Below, piece after piece: positions 1 to 8,801 of a DNA stretch of 64,000 bases (position 1 is the stretch's first letter; each line of letters opens with the position of its first letter). The notes beneath the pieces are model-generated. The model searched no databases, had not been told where the DNA came from, and was given only the letters and a program-made list of their open reading frames with translations. Both the position numbers and the translations under genes were made by a program. This DNA is from Lewinellaceae bacterium. GTDB lineage: Bacteria; Bacteroidota; Bacteroidia; Chitinophagales; Saprospiraceae. The stretch is taken from positions 62,001-126,000 of the forward strand of contig JACJYN010000010.1 in NCBI GenBank assembly GCA_020636095.1, read 5' to 3'.

Positions 1-363
1 CTCGAGCAACCCTTCTACCTGCCCTTGGGTGGAACAACCATTCAAAAAAGCCAGTTTCAGTGCTTTTTGCCGTTTCAGCAGCTGGGCCAGCCCTTCCCCG
101 TGGCCTTCCGAATTTTCTAAAACCAGCCTATTACCCGCTACATGCCCGGCGTAGTGAAAAATGATGATCGTCCCATCAAAGCGATTCATAGCATGAATGA
201 TCTCTCTGGCCTCCGCCTGTTCCTCCCGGTACACCTTGATCGCATATTTGTCCTCCCAAGGCTCCAGCGCCTGGTTCAGGTGCCGGCTCTCCCGTTTCAG
301 ATTGTCGAGATAAGCAGTCCGGTCATTGGCAAAAGTAAGTAGTATGACGGGAAGGTTTTTCAT
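1..363 (-). CDS. CHAT-type caspase-like protease, 3' end off the window
   Basis: I translated the minus strand from the ATG at 363-361; 121 codons stay open to the left edge. The product begins MKNLPVILLTFANDR and has a CHAT/caspase-like core: a histidine in IIIFHYAGHV (His74) and a cysteine in LAFLNGCSTQGQV (Cys110). Spacing and flanking residues closely match the second CHAT protein at 45115-46863 (FHFSGHAG, LNGCSTGGQV), so the two are paralogues. CHAT domains are cysteine peptidases of the caspase/separase clan; in bacteria they are often linked to STAND ATPases or other sensors. There is no signal peptide, so it should be cytoplasmic. The C-terminus and downstream partners lie outside the window. 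Substrate is unknown. Confidence 0.75.
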   Translation of the reverse strand, partial: MKNLPVILLTFANDRTAYLDNLKRESRHLNQALEPWEDKYAIKVYREEQAEAREIIHAMNRFDGTIIIFHYAGHVAGNRLVLENSEGHGEGLAQLLKRQKALKLAFLNGCSTQGQVEGLLE

Positions 364-747
364 AATAATTATTGGGGCTCCAGGGTTTCCACATATTTAA
401 AACTGACAGAAACTGCATTTCACAAAACTAATTTAACACATTATTCCAAGAATCCGGCCAAATCACTTTTTATTATTGTAATAATGAATATATCTGAAAC
501 AGGATAATTCCGCTCACCCTTTCTTTTTCGTCCGCAATTTTATTACCTTTATCCCGCCTTAAAATAGCGCCCTACTCTATCCGTTTATCTCCGCGAAATA
601 TTTTTCCGTATCACTCATGTGGTTCCTCCTGGAAGCGCCAGGCCTTTGTTTGTAGATGGTTCGCAGTTGGTCGTTGACAAAACCGACAACCATCCACCAA
701 TACCCTGCCCCGTTCCGCGAGACAACCACTCCGTTAACCATTAATCT
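364..747. other. Intergenic, no gene seen
   Basis: This 384-base AT-rich stretch separates the divergent CHAT gene (minus) and the sialidase-like gene (plus), so both promoters should lie here. I found no convincing coding frame, RNA gene or strong inverted repeat. Confidence 0.5.
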
Positions 748-2610
748 ATGAACCGATTGAAATGGGCCTTGCTCGGTGCGTTCCTATGGGCCGCCTTTGG
801 CAACCTGGCCGCCCAGCAAACCTTCAGCAAACAGTGGATCTACGAGCAGGGCCGCTCCGTATTGGCGCGTAAAATGAAAGCTTCGCCCGAAGAACTGCGG
901 GCTGCCCAACTCCAGTTGACAATGCCGGCCGGCGCCGCTGACGGCGTATCCTTCCGGGGCCTCGACAACAACATCAGCAGCTCCGAAAAGCCGGAATCCG
1001 AAGTGCACGCCGCCATCAACCCCCGGGACACCAACAACATCATCATCGCCGGCATGGTGCTGGATGCCGAGGCCATACTGGGCGCCCTGTCCTTCCCCAT
1101 CTATTACACCAAAGATTTTGGACAGAGCTGGGAACTCAGCCAATTTGACGGCGTCAGCGACCTCGGCCCCTTTAACCTCATCCTGGGCGGCGGCGACCCG
1201 GTGCTGGCCTTCGATACCGACGGCACCGCCTACCTGTCCTGGCTGACCCTTTCGTTTAACCAGAGTTTCTCCATCGGCATACAGCTGCATTGGGCTATCT
1301 CGACTGACGGCGGAGAAAGCTGGGAACGGCAGGAATCTTTTATCGACTCCGGGGAAATAGTAGATCAAACCAACCCCAATTCCCGCTTTGTCGATAAAGA
1401 ATGGCTGGCCACCGACCTGTCGCCCACGCCTTACCGCAACAATCTCTACGCCGCCTACGTCGAGATCAACCTGGCGGACACCACCTACAACATCCTGGTC
1501 AAAACCAAAGCTGCCGAAAGCGATGAGTTTGGCGAGGCCGTAGATGTTACGCCCGAAGAGATCGTCTTCTCCCAGTTTTCCAGCATCGACGTCGACCGGG
1601 AAGGCAGGGTACACGTACTCTTCGCCGGCGCTACCGCTCAGGATGTAGCCCTGAACGTTTATCATTGCGTTTCGGAGGATGGCGGGGCCACCTTCTCCGA
1701 GCCGGTGCGCATCTCCTCCCTGCACCTGCCCTGTTTCCCGCCCGGCGCCGGCGGCCCCTGCGACCTGGTGGGCATTGACTCGGCGCGGGTGTATCCCTGC
1801 CCGCACCTGCGGGTGGACAAATCGGGCGGCGAATTCGACGGCAACCTCTACGCAGTATGGACCGCCGACGGCTTCCAAACCGAGCTTACCTCCGGTGTAG
1901 ACATCTACTACAGTTATTCCAAAGACGGCGGCCTCAACTGGGCCGATCCCATCGTGCTGAACAACGACGGCCTGCCCGCTTCCGAGCAGTTCTTCCCCAG
2001 CCTGGCCGTGAACGACAAAGGCACCCTCGCCGTCAGCTGGTACGACCGCCGGGAGGACCCCAATAACCTGGTCACCCAATACTACATGACCTACTCCACC
2101 GACGGAGGCCTCACTTTTGAGAATGACTACCCGGTTTCCAGCGAAGGGTCCGACTTCTCCATGATCGGCGCCGCCAACGCCAACTTCGGCGTCGGCGAGT
2201 ACACCCAAATCCTGGCCACCAGCGGTTACGCCATCCCCGTTTGGGCCGACGGCCGGTCCAACGATGGCAATATCGACTTGTATACGGCCTTTCTCCCGTG
2301 GGGCGAAGACGCCACTACCGCCATCCCCGAGATCAATGTAATCTCTGAACGGTTTGCCCTCGGGCAACCCACCCCCAACCCGGCAGTGGCGCAAACCCGG
2401 GTGGAACTGGTGCTAAAATCCAGCTCCTCCGTACAGGCTCATCTGTTCGGCCCCAAGGGCGAATTGGTTTGGCAAAATAACTTTGGCGCCCTGCCCGAAG
2501 GCGCTCACCAACTGAATGTCTCTACCGATGAGTTGCCCGCCGGCCAGTACCTGCTGCGCGTGGTTACGGACTTTGGCTTTCAGAGTAGGAAGTTGCAGGT
2601 GTTGCGGTAG
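748..2610 (+). CDS. Secreted sialidase-like (BNR/Asp-box) protein with T9SS sorting domain
   Basis: The 620-residue product starts with a signal peptide (residues 1-22, ending LAAQ). The middle is a beta-propeller of the exo-alpha-sialidase/BNR superfamily: Asp-box-like motifs recur (YTKDFGQSWEL, ISTDGGESWER, SEDGGATFSEP, YSKDGGLNWAD, YSTDGGLTFEN). The last ~80 residues (from about 540, with PTPNPAV and ending RKLQVLR) fit a type A T9SS C-terminal sorting domain, so the protein is probably exported and surface-attached or released. Asp-boxes mark the fold, not the substrate; I do not see the arginine triad of true sialidases clearly enough to claim that activity. It is probably monocistronic: a strong terminator follows at 2655-2688. 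Confidence 0.85.
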   Translation: MNRLKWALLGAFLWAAFGNLAAQQTFSKQWIYEQGRSVLARKMKASPEELRAAQLQLTMPAGAADGVSFRGLDNNISSSEKPESEVHAAINPRDTNNIIIAGMVLDAEAILGALSFPIYYTKDFGQSWELSQFDGVSDLGPFNLILGGGDPVLAFDTDGTAYLSWLTLSFNQSFSIGIQLHWAISTDGGESWERQESFIDSGEIVDQTNPNSRFVDKEWLATDLSPTPYRNNLYAAYVEINLADTTYNILVKTKAAESDEFGEAVDVTPEEIVFSQFSSIDVDREGRVHVLFAGATAQDVALNVYHCVSEDGGATFSEPVRISSLHLPCFPPGAGGPCDLVGIDSARVYPCPHLRVDKSGGEFDGNLYAVWTADGFQTELTSGVDIYYSYSKDGGLNWADPIVLNNDGLPASEQFFPSLAVNDKGTLAVSWYDRREDPNNLVTQYYMTYSTDGGLTFENDYPVSSEGSDFSMIGAANANFGVGEYTQILATSGYAIPVWADGRSNDGNIDLYTAFLPWGEDATTAIPEINVISERFALGQPTPNPAVAQTRVELVLKSSSSVQAHLFGPKGELVWQNNFGALPEGAHQLNVSTDELPAGQYLLRVVTDFGFQSRKLQVLR

Positions 2611-2654
2611 GGGTAGAAGATAAACCCTAAGCCCTTTTTGATTTTAATCACCTG

Positions 2655-2688
2655 AGGGGAGTGATATTTGTCACTCCCCTGTTTTTTT
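2655..2688 (+). terminator. Rho-independent terminator after the sialidase-like gene
   Basis: A perfect 10-bp stem AGGGGAGTGA / TCACTCCCCT with a 6-base loop is followed after one base by seven T, 45 bases past the stop codon. Confidence 0.9.
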
Positions 2689-2764
2689 GCTTCTCCTACC
2701 TTTACCCATCATTCCAATTCATTGGAAGCAAAAGCAAAAAGCCGCGTAACACTAAAAGGCAATT

Positions 2765-5218
2765 ATGTCCACCGCAAGCCAATTAAAAGATCAACAGCTG
2801 ATCGATAACATGCCCGAAGTTGCAGCCCATTGTTACCACTGCGGAGAGCCCTGTGAAGAGGTGGAAGTCCATCTTGAGGATAAAGTATTTTGCTGTGAAG
2901 GCTGCAAGACGGTTTTCGAAATTCTCAACGACAATGGCCTGTGCCGGTATTACGATCTGGACGAAAACGCCGGTATAAGCCTCAAGGGCCAAGCGCAGGA
3001 AGCATATGCCTTCCTCGACGACCCGGATGTACGGGAAAAGATCATCGACTTTTCGGATACCCACCGCACTAAGGTTACCTTTTTCATACCGCAAATCCAC
3101 TGCGCGTCCTGCCTCTGGCTGCTGGAAAACCTGTATAAGCTCAGCCCCGGCGTGATGGCATCCACCGTCAACTTCGTAAAGAAGGAAGTCTATATTACCT
3201 TTACGGAAGAAGAGGCCAGCCTGCGACAGGTGGTTGAGTTGTTGGCCAGCATCGGCTATGCGCCGGCCATCAACCTGAGCAACCTGGACCAGGAAGACAA
3301 ACCCATCGTCGACCGCTCTTTCTATTATAAACTTGGCATCGCCGGCTTCGCCTTTGGCAACATCATGCTGCTCAGCTTTCCGGAATACCTGGGGCTGAAC
3401 CAGGGAACCGACGCCTACTTCGTCCGGGTCTTCGGTTACCTGAATATCCTGCTGGCGCTGCCCGTGGTATTTTACAGCGGGCGCGACTACCTGCAATCGG
3501 CCTGGCTCGGGCTGCGGCAACGCATGTTGAACATCGACGTACCCATCTCAATCGGCATCCTCACCCTTTTTGGGCGCAGCGTGTTCGAAATCCTCACCCA
3601 TACCGGCGCCGGTTATCTGGATAGCCTGGCGGGGCTGGTTTTTTTCCTGCTGATCGGAAAGTGGTTCCAGCAGCGAACCTATCATAACCTGTCGTTCGAA
3701 AGAGACTATAAATCCTACTTCCCCATTGCCGCCCACCGCAGGGAGGCGGGCGAAATACATTCCGTCACGCTGGACAAACTGGAAGCCGGCGACATCATCC
3801 TGGTCAAACACCGGGAGTTGATCCCCGCCGACAGCATCCTGCTCAAAGGCGAGGCAGAGATTGACTACAGCTTCGTCACCGGTGAATCAGAGCCTGTCCG
3901 CAAGCAAACCGGGGAGAAGATTTATGCCGGCGGCCGGCAGATGGGCGGCGCCATCGAGCTGAGCCTCACCCGCCGCGTTTCCCAGAGCTACCTGACTGAA
4001 CTATGGAACGACGATGCCTTCACCAAGCGGCGCGAATCCCGCACGAGCGCACTGGCGGACCGGGTGGGCAAGGTATTCACCGTAACCATATTGCTGGTGG
4101 CTTTTTCTACCCTGGCCTATTGGCTACCCCGCGACACTACCTTAGCCATCAACGCCTTCACAGCAGTGCTCATCATCGCCTGTCCCTGCGCAGTAGCCCT
4201 GGCCATTCCCTTTATCTTCGGCAATGCCGTGCGCATACTGGGGCGGCATCAGTTCTACCTGAAGAATACGGCGGTCATCGAAGCCCTAACCGACATACAG
4301 GCCGTTGTATTCGACAAAACAGGAACCCTGACCCAACGGAGAAAAGGCGACATTCAATTTTCCGGCGAGCCGCTCGACGCCCACGAGAAGCAGATGATCC
4401 TCGCCGTGTTACAACCCTCCGCCCACCCCATCAGCCAGCAACTGGCGGCCTTCCTGCAGGAGGGCGAGCCAGCACTGGATGAAAAAATCTACCACCTCAC
4501 CAACTGGGAAGAGCAGGTGGGCAAAGGGGTAGAAGCCATCGTTTGCCAGCGCCGAATCAAGGTAGGCTCCCGAAAATTCGTCGACCACTTCCTCAATGGC
4601 CAATGCCCGGAAGAGGAGGGCGTTTATGTACAGGTCAACCACGAAGTCCGGGGCTGCTTTAAGATCGACAACCACTTTCGGGAAGGTATCTGGAATGTGG
4701 CCCGCTACTTCAGCGAAAAGGCAGGCCTTTACCTGCTCTCCGGCGATAACAGCCGGGAGCGCGCCCTGCTGGCGCCTATCTTTGGCGACAACGACAACAT
4801 GCACTTCCAGCAGAGTCCGCAGGACAAACTCCAGTTTGTTCGCGAGCTGCAGGCAAAAGAACAAAAGGCACTCATGCTGGGGGACGGCCTCAACGACGCC
4901 GGCGCGCTGAAACAGAGCGACGCTGGCATCGTCGTCGCAGAAAACACCAACAACTTCACCCCCGCCTGCGACGCCATCCTCGACGCCCGGCAGTTTCATC
5001 ATCTGCCCAGCTTCCTCGAATTCGCCCGGCGCAGCATCAAGCTGGTTTACTTCGCCTATGGGTTTGCCCTCATCTACAATATCATCGGCCTGAGCTTTGC
5101 GGTGCAGGGCGCCCTCTCCCCCATCGTGGCCGCCATACTCATGCCGCTGAGTTCGATCAGTATCGTGCTGTTCGGGATGTTGGGCAGCAATTGGGTGGCG
5201 CGGCGGATGGGGTTGTAG
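2765..5218 (+). CDS. ccoI: Copper-translocating P1B-type ATPase, FixI/CcoI type
   Basis: An 817-residue heavy-metal P-type ATPase. Order of parts: N-terminal cysteine-rich metal-binding domain (CYHCGEPC and FCCEGC, about 23-46; PF12156-like), an HMA domain with HCASC near 112, membrane helices from about 190, the CPC motif in IIACPCAVALAIP near 472, the phosphorylation motif DKTGTLT near 516, TGESEPV upstream and GDGLNDAGAL near 706. In Bacteroidota the cysteine-rich domain plus HMA is typical of the ATPase supplying copper to cbb3 cytochrome oxidase (FixI/CcoI). Neither ccoS nor ccoNOP is adjacent, so the assignment rests on the protein alone; a general copper exporter is the alternative. 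Confidence 0.87.
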   Translation: MSTASQLKDQQLIDNMPEVAAHCYHCGEPCEEVEVHLEDKVFCCEGCKTVFEILNDNGLCRYYDLDENAGISLKGQAQEAYAFLDDPDVREKIIDFSDTHRTKVTFFIPQIHCASCLWLLENLYKLSPGVMASTVNFVKKEVYITFTEEEASLRQVVELLASIGYAPAINLSNLDQEDKPIVDRSFYYKLGIAGFAFGNIMLLSFPEYLGLNQGTDAYFVRVFGYLNILLALPVVFYSGRDYLQSAWLGLRQRMLNIDVPISIGILTLFGRSVFEILTHTGAGYLDSLAGLVFFLLIGKWFQQRTYHNLSFERDYKSYFPIAAHRREAGEIHSVTLDKLEAGDIILVKHRELIPADSILLKGEAEIDYSFVTGESEPVRKQTGEKIYAGGRQMGGAIELSLTRRVSQSYLTELWNDDAFTKRRESRTSALADRVGKVFTVTILLVAFSTLAYWLPRDTTLAINAFTAVLIIACPCAVALAIPFIFGNAVRILGRHQFYLKNTAVIEALTDIQAVVFDKTGTLTQRRKGDIQFSGEPLDAHEKQMILAVLQPSAHPISQQLAAFLQEGEPALDEKIYHLTNWEEQVGKGVEAIVCQRRIKVGSRKFVDHFLNGQCPEEEGVYVQVNHEVRGCFKIDNHFREGIWNVARYFSEKAGLYLLSGDNSRERALLAPIFGDNDNMHFQQSPQDKLQFVRELQAKEQKALMLGDGLNDAGALKQSDAGIVVAENTNNFTPACDAILDARQFHHLPSFLEFARRSIKLVYFAYGFALIYNIIGLSFAVQGALSPIVAAILMPLSSISIVLFGMLGSNWVARRMGL

Positions 5219-5338
5219 GGAGACGGCGGACGGGAGACGCAACCGTAAGGAGTCCCGTACCGACGAAGGAGGTCGGGAGTAGATGATGTAAGTGCGGGCG
5301 CAGGGCAAGATGGTGGACGGTGGACCTGGTAAAGGATT

Positions 5339-6202
5339 TCATTCCCTTATGTCCTCAATACCGAAAATAATCTGCTTGATTATTCGGACAGCGGATTCCA
5401 GCGTGTTTTTTTCCATCAGAATACCCATTTTACTATGGATAGGATTCTGAGTTTCCCGCCGAAGTATACTGATGATCCTTTCTAAAAGAGCTGGTGATTC
5501 GCTGAGAATCTTTCCTATTTGCCTGCCAATATATCTGGCAGATACACATTCATCGAAATATAACTTTTCATCTTCATAAAGTTCAAAAAGTTCATCCGCA
5601 TCTTCTGCAATTTCATCCAAATGGAGAAGGTAGAAATTTTCCAAAATATACGATATATCTTGAATATCCTTTTTTCTCTCCTTTCGGTCATCCCATGCAA
5701 TTATTTTCAAAAGGACTATACCCTCCAGGGAAGAAACATTTAATTTTATTCCTGCTTCCGTTTCAATAGATTCAACCCAGGGAAACACTTCCATAAACCC
5801 AGGAATATCCAAAACGAATGTTGTTTTCGCTTTGAGTTCTACCTGCCCTTTTTCGTTAGCAATCTCACCAAAGGGTAAGAAATCAACTTCATAGGCATTG
5901 TTATACAGAAATCGATAGGGTTCCTCAGGGTGAAGCATGTAACCCTTTAACTCCGATATTCTTCCTTTCATCTGATCAAGTTCCTCTTGTGAAGAGACCA
6001 TTACAGCTAAGTCTATATCCTTGGTTTTCCTTTTCGAAGCTTTATTGTACCCTCGTTCATACAATTTCAAATCTCGGGCGAAGGCACCGACGATAAAATA
6101 ATCAATACCAAGACCATTCAATACCGGCACGATATCGTTCAGAATGGAGATGACAACTTCATCCGTCACTTTATTCAATAAGATTTTTGAGGTAGGTTTC
6201 AT
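5339..6202 (-). CDS. AbiEii-like nucleotidyltransferase toxin
   Basis: A 287-residue nucleotidyltransferase-fold protein. After a helical start come IDYFIVGAFARDL (residues ~33-45, the GG/GA..RD position) and KTKDIDLAV (the D-x-D metal-binding motif), as in the AbiEii/DUF1814 toxin family of type IV toxin-antitoxin systems. Characterised members transfer nucleotides to tRNA acceptor ends or other targets. The start overlaps the end of the AbiEi-like gene by 32 bases, so the two are translationally coupled with the antitoxin first, as usual. Both genes are clearly AT-richer than their neighbours, suggesting horizontal acquisition. Confidence 0.78.
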   Translation of the reverse strand: MKPTSKILLNKVTDEVVISILNDIVPVLNGLGIDYFIVGAFARDLKLYERGYNKASKRKTKDIDLAVMVSSQEELDQMKGRISELKGYMLHPEEPYRFLYNNAYEVDFLPFGEIANEKGQVELKAKTTFVLDIPGFMEVFPWVESIETEAGIKLNVSSLEGIVLLKIIAWDDRKERKKDIQDISYILENFYLLHLDEIAEDADELFELYEDEKLYFDECVSARYIGRQIGKILSESPALLERIISILRRETQNPIHSKMGILMEKNTLESAVRIIKQIIFGIEDIRE

Positions 6203-7226
6203 ATATTTTTTGGGCTACTTCAAGATTTCTGCTTTCCTTTGTTCCCAACAATTCGGCATAAGCTAATAAAGGAGTCACTGCTTTAAAATCCTTTCCTACA
6301 AAAAGGGCGCTTTCAAGTTTCCAAAAAAGTTCGTACACTTCTATCATCCCTTCATTGGGGTCAGGCCGTAATTGCAGGTCTTTTACAATGGACCTTTTAT
6401 CCAGGTTGGTGTAAATGGCCCATATCTCCGGAAATAAATAATTTGTATAGTGATCAGCTGCTGGCTCCCCCCCCCAAAAAGCATAGTTCCCAAGATCAAG
6501 GCTTTTCCAGGAACCCTGGGAATAAGGCTGCCCAAACCTATATCGCCCTCTAAACAGTTTAGGTTTTAATTTTTGATTGAAGGCTGTTACCCAATGACTT
6601 AGCAGTTCACCTTTATTATGAAGCTTTTTCTCGCCCTCGCTTATTTGAAGAATATAATTATCTGACTTAAGGTCTTTGAGTATGCCTCCCACAGTGCTTA
6701 CTGAAATATTCGCCATATCTGCCATTTGGCGATAAGGTTCGTTTATCAGTTGTTCATCTAAGAGTAATGCGTATATAAGTTTAATGCCATTTTTATTAAA
6801 AGCTTTATGCTTGGTTTCTTTTTTATTTTCCCTTTGCTTTTCTCCTTTAACGTGAAAAAAAATGCCGCTTGAAGTATCGATATGGCAATTTCCCGAAACT
6901 TCCAGGTAATTGACCTGGTTTTCCTCAAAAACTTTTTTACCTGGATTTGAAATATATCGTGCGACAAGGATTCCATCTTTTTCTTGCTTAAGTTGATGAA
7001 GAATGCTGTGAAGGTTTGATAAGTGAACGTCCCTTTTTATTTCGACTCTGAGCTTTGCTGAAAGTGTGTTTTTTTTTATTGTCAAGGTTCCATCCCATCC
7101 TCCATTAGACGAGCTGGGCATCAAGTCAACTTTGAGCCTTGAGCCCGTAAGCCTTTCTAAATTATCAACCGCAGCATATAGAATATCGCTATCTAACATA
7201 GTCGTCATTTTAAAAAAAGTGAACAA
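6171..7226 (-). CDS. AbiEi-family type IV antitoxin (winged-helix)
   Basis: A 351-residue protein with a central winged-helix-like segment (PYRQMADMANISVSTVGGIL, about 160-180) and a C-terminal half matching the AbiEi antitoxin family (LFRGRYRFGQPY, SWKSLDLGNYAFWGGEPAAD, then a long helical tail). AbiEi proteins neutralise AbiEii without binding it and repress their own promoter. The likely start is either the first ATG (7226) or the internal one at about 7208 (MTTMLDS). Just upstream, short inverted bits around 7220-7275 (gaacaatc ... tctgttcac) could be an autoregulatory operator, which is inference. Confidence 0.78.
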   Translation of the reverse strand: MFTFFKMTTMLDSDILYAAVDNLERLTGSRLKVDLMPSSSNGGWDGTLTIKKNTLSAKLRVEIKRDVHLSNLHSILHQLKQEKDGILVARYISNPGKKVFEENQVNYLEVSGNCHIDTSSGIFFHVKGEKQRENKKETKHKAFNKNGIKLIYALLLDEQLINEPYRQMADMANISVSTVGGILKDLKSDNYILQISEGEKKLHNKGELLSHWVTAFNQKLKPKLFRGRYRFGQPYSQGSWKSLDLGNYAFWGGEPAADHYTNYLFPEIWAIYTNLDKRSIVKDLQLRPDPNEGMIEVYELFWKLESALFVGKDFKAVTPLLAYAELLGTKESRNLEVAQKIYETYLKNLIE

Positions 7227-7307
7227 TCTAAAATACCGAACATTTTCATTCCGTCCAAATATCTGTTCACTTTTTTTAGATATTAGAGTTTATGTGGATG
7301 CCTGTTT

Positions 7308-7478
7308 CTAAGTACTCTGTAAAATAAATACCTTCTGCTTCTGAACGTGTCTTTCCGCCCCACCCGTCGTCTCGTCCTCGCCTTGATAGCTAAGGCTATC
7401 AGGCTCCGGGCGTTCCTCGGTTAGAACGAAAATACATCGTTCATAAACGAGAATTTACTTAATTTACAGAGTACTAAG
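7308..7478. repeat. MITE-like element bounded by a 13-bp inverted repeat
   Basis: AGTACTCTGTAAA at 7311-7323 is repeated in perfect inverted form (TTTACAGAGTACT) at 7463-7475. Between them lies an internal hairpin TGATAGC-taag-GCTATCA (about 7384-7401). No ORF is evident. It fills most of the 445-base gap between the AbiE pair and the next gene; the rest of the gap shows nothing except AAGTATCATTT occurring twice near 7476-7510. Confidence 0.5.
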
Positions 7479-7671
7479 TATCATTTCTGCCGAAAGAAGT
7501 ATCATTTTTGAGATTCCTTTTCTGAAAGGCTAAAAAATTCTATTCCAGACACAAACTGTCCCAATATGCTACACCTCGGTTTCGTCAGCGCCATCCTCGC
7601 CGACAGCTCTTTCGAAGCAGTTTTTGCAGACAGGATGGCAAGGTAAACAGGATTTGGGAGGCATTATCCTG

Positions 7672-8379
7672 TTAATCCTCATATCCACTCCGCCCCCCCA
7701 ACTCCCTTGTCATCTCCTCCAACTCCAGCCGCAGGCTTTCCGCATTCTCGAGAGAATTGCTGCTGTTGAGCTTTAGGGACAGCTCATCGATGGTATCGAG
7801 GTAGAGGGTTTCCATTTCCACGTCGGAGCGCAGCTCTTCCATATTGGCCAGGTCTTCGTAATGGCCTTCCTTGAGGCGCTTGAGTTCCTGCTCTTTGTCC
7901 GAAATGGATTGGGTGAGCAGGCGGTTGCGCTGCAGGGCTTGCAGCTTATATAGGGCAGTTTCGAAGAAACTGACCTTGGATTGTCGGAGTTTAAGTTCCG
8001 ATTCGAATTCTTTAATCAACCGGATGGCGTCTTCGCGGGTCTTGTTGGCCAGCCCTTCGCCGGTGGCCATCTGAGACTTCAGTTCCTTGATGCTGTTGCG
8101 GATTTGCCCGGCCTCCTCCTGGTTCTTACGAATCTGCTCGCGACAGAAATCGATGCGCTCTTCCGACATGCCTTCCACGGTGGTGCGCCGGGCCCGGGCC
8201 TGCCGGCGCTTTTGTACAAGGTCCCAGAGGAAAAAAGCGCCCCCTCCGATGGCCAACACCAGCATGGTGCCCAGGATAAAGGGAAACAGCCGGCCCATAA
8301 AACGCAGCAGAAAAACAAAGAGCAGAAAGGCCAGGGCGGCGCGTATGATCCAATTGTTGGTGTTATTCTGATCGCTCAT
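7672..8379 (-). CDS. Membrane-anchored coiled-coil protein, unknown function
   Basis: Starting at the ATG at 8379 (MSDQNNT), the product is 235 residues. Residues ~12-32 and ~35-55 form one or two closely spaced membrane helices (AALAFLLFVFLL, PFILGTMLVLAIGGGAFFLW), followed by an arginine-rich stretch (QKRRQARARR) and a ~165-residue predicted coiled coil rich in Glu/Lys/Leu. By inside-positive reasoning the coiled coil is cytoplasmic. I do not recognise a family. An in-frame upstream TTG at 8412 is a less likely start. It is divergent from the DUF4956-CotH pair. Confidence 0.75.
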   Translation of the reverse strand: MSDQNNTNNWIIRAALAFLLFVFLLRFMGRLFPFILGTMLVLAIGGGAFFLWDLVQKRRQARARRTTVEGMSEERIDFCREQIRKNQEEAGQIRNSIKELKSQMATGEGLANKTREDAIRLIKEFESELKLRQSKVSFFETALYKLQALQRNRLLTQSISDKEQELKRLKEGHYEDLANMEELRSDVEMETLYLDTIDELSLKLNSSNSLENAESLRLELEEMTRELGGRSGYED

Positions 8380-8568
8380 AAACGGTTTGTCATTCTTTCT
8401 CAAATTTAACAATTCTCATGAGGGTTAGGAGGACTGGTAGGAATATTCTCAACCAGAGCCTTCGGCGATAAAATATTTTTCAAAAAATTTTAAACCCTTT
8501 TCACCTATCGTTGTTACAACACCCGTATAAGAATCGCTAATGTTTTTTGTTTGTTTATAGTTTATGAT

Positions 8569-8597
8569 GGTACTCCTATCCGGGAGTACCTTTTTTT
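8569..8597 (+). terminator. Orphan Rho-independent terminator in a divergent intergenic region
   Basis: Stem GGTACTCC / GGGAGTACC with a short loop is followed by seven T. No plus-strand gene ends upstream (the left neighbour is on the minus strand), so it should end a short transcript initiated at about 8420-8560 or act as a leader attenuator for the downstream DUF4956 gene. Confidence 0.75.
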
Positions 8598-8766
8598 ATG
8601 CCAGTGCGTTATGTTCTTGCCACGAAGGCCCAAAAACACAAAGCCTGCACGAAGGCGCTGGCCCAAGCTTGGCTAAGTTGACGCCTCCCTTTTTGAAACA
8701 GCGAAATTTTAGTTGAATAAAACTTTTTTGGTGCTACAGTTCCGATGAATCGCAGCAGGTAATGCC

Positions 8767-8774
8767 TATCTTTG
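8767..8774 (+). promoter_or_regulatory. Possible Bacteroidota -7 element (TATCTTTG)
   Basis: TATCTTTG fits the TAnnTTTG -7 consensus of the Bacteroidota primary sigma factor and lies 27 bases before the DUF4956 start. No TTTG -33 box is at the expected distance, so this is weak. Confidence 0.3.
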
Positions 8775-8801
8775 CCCTCCGTGAATCATTCATTCATTTA
8801 A

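Noticed and set aside
784..2394. Long open frame antisense to the sialidase-like gene
   Set aside because: The 536-codon frame lies on the opposite strand of a clear gene with Asp-box motifs and is a GC-rich shadow with no domain.
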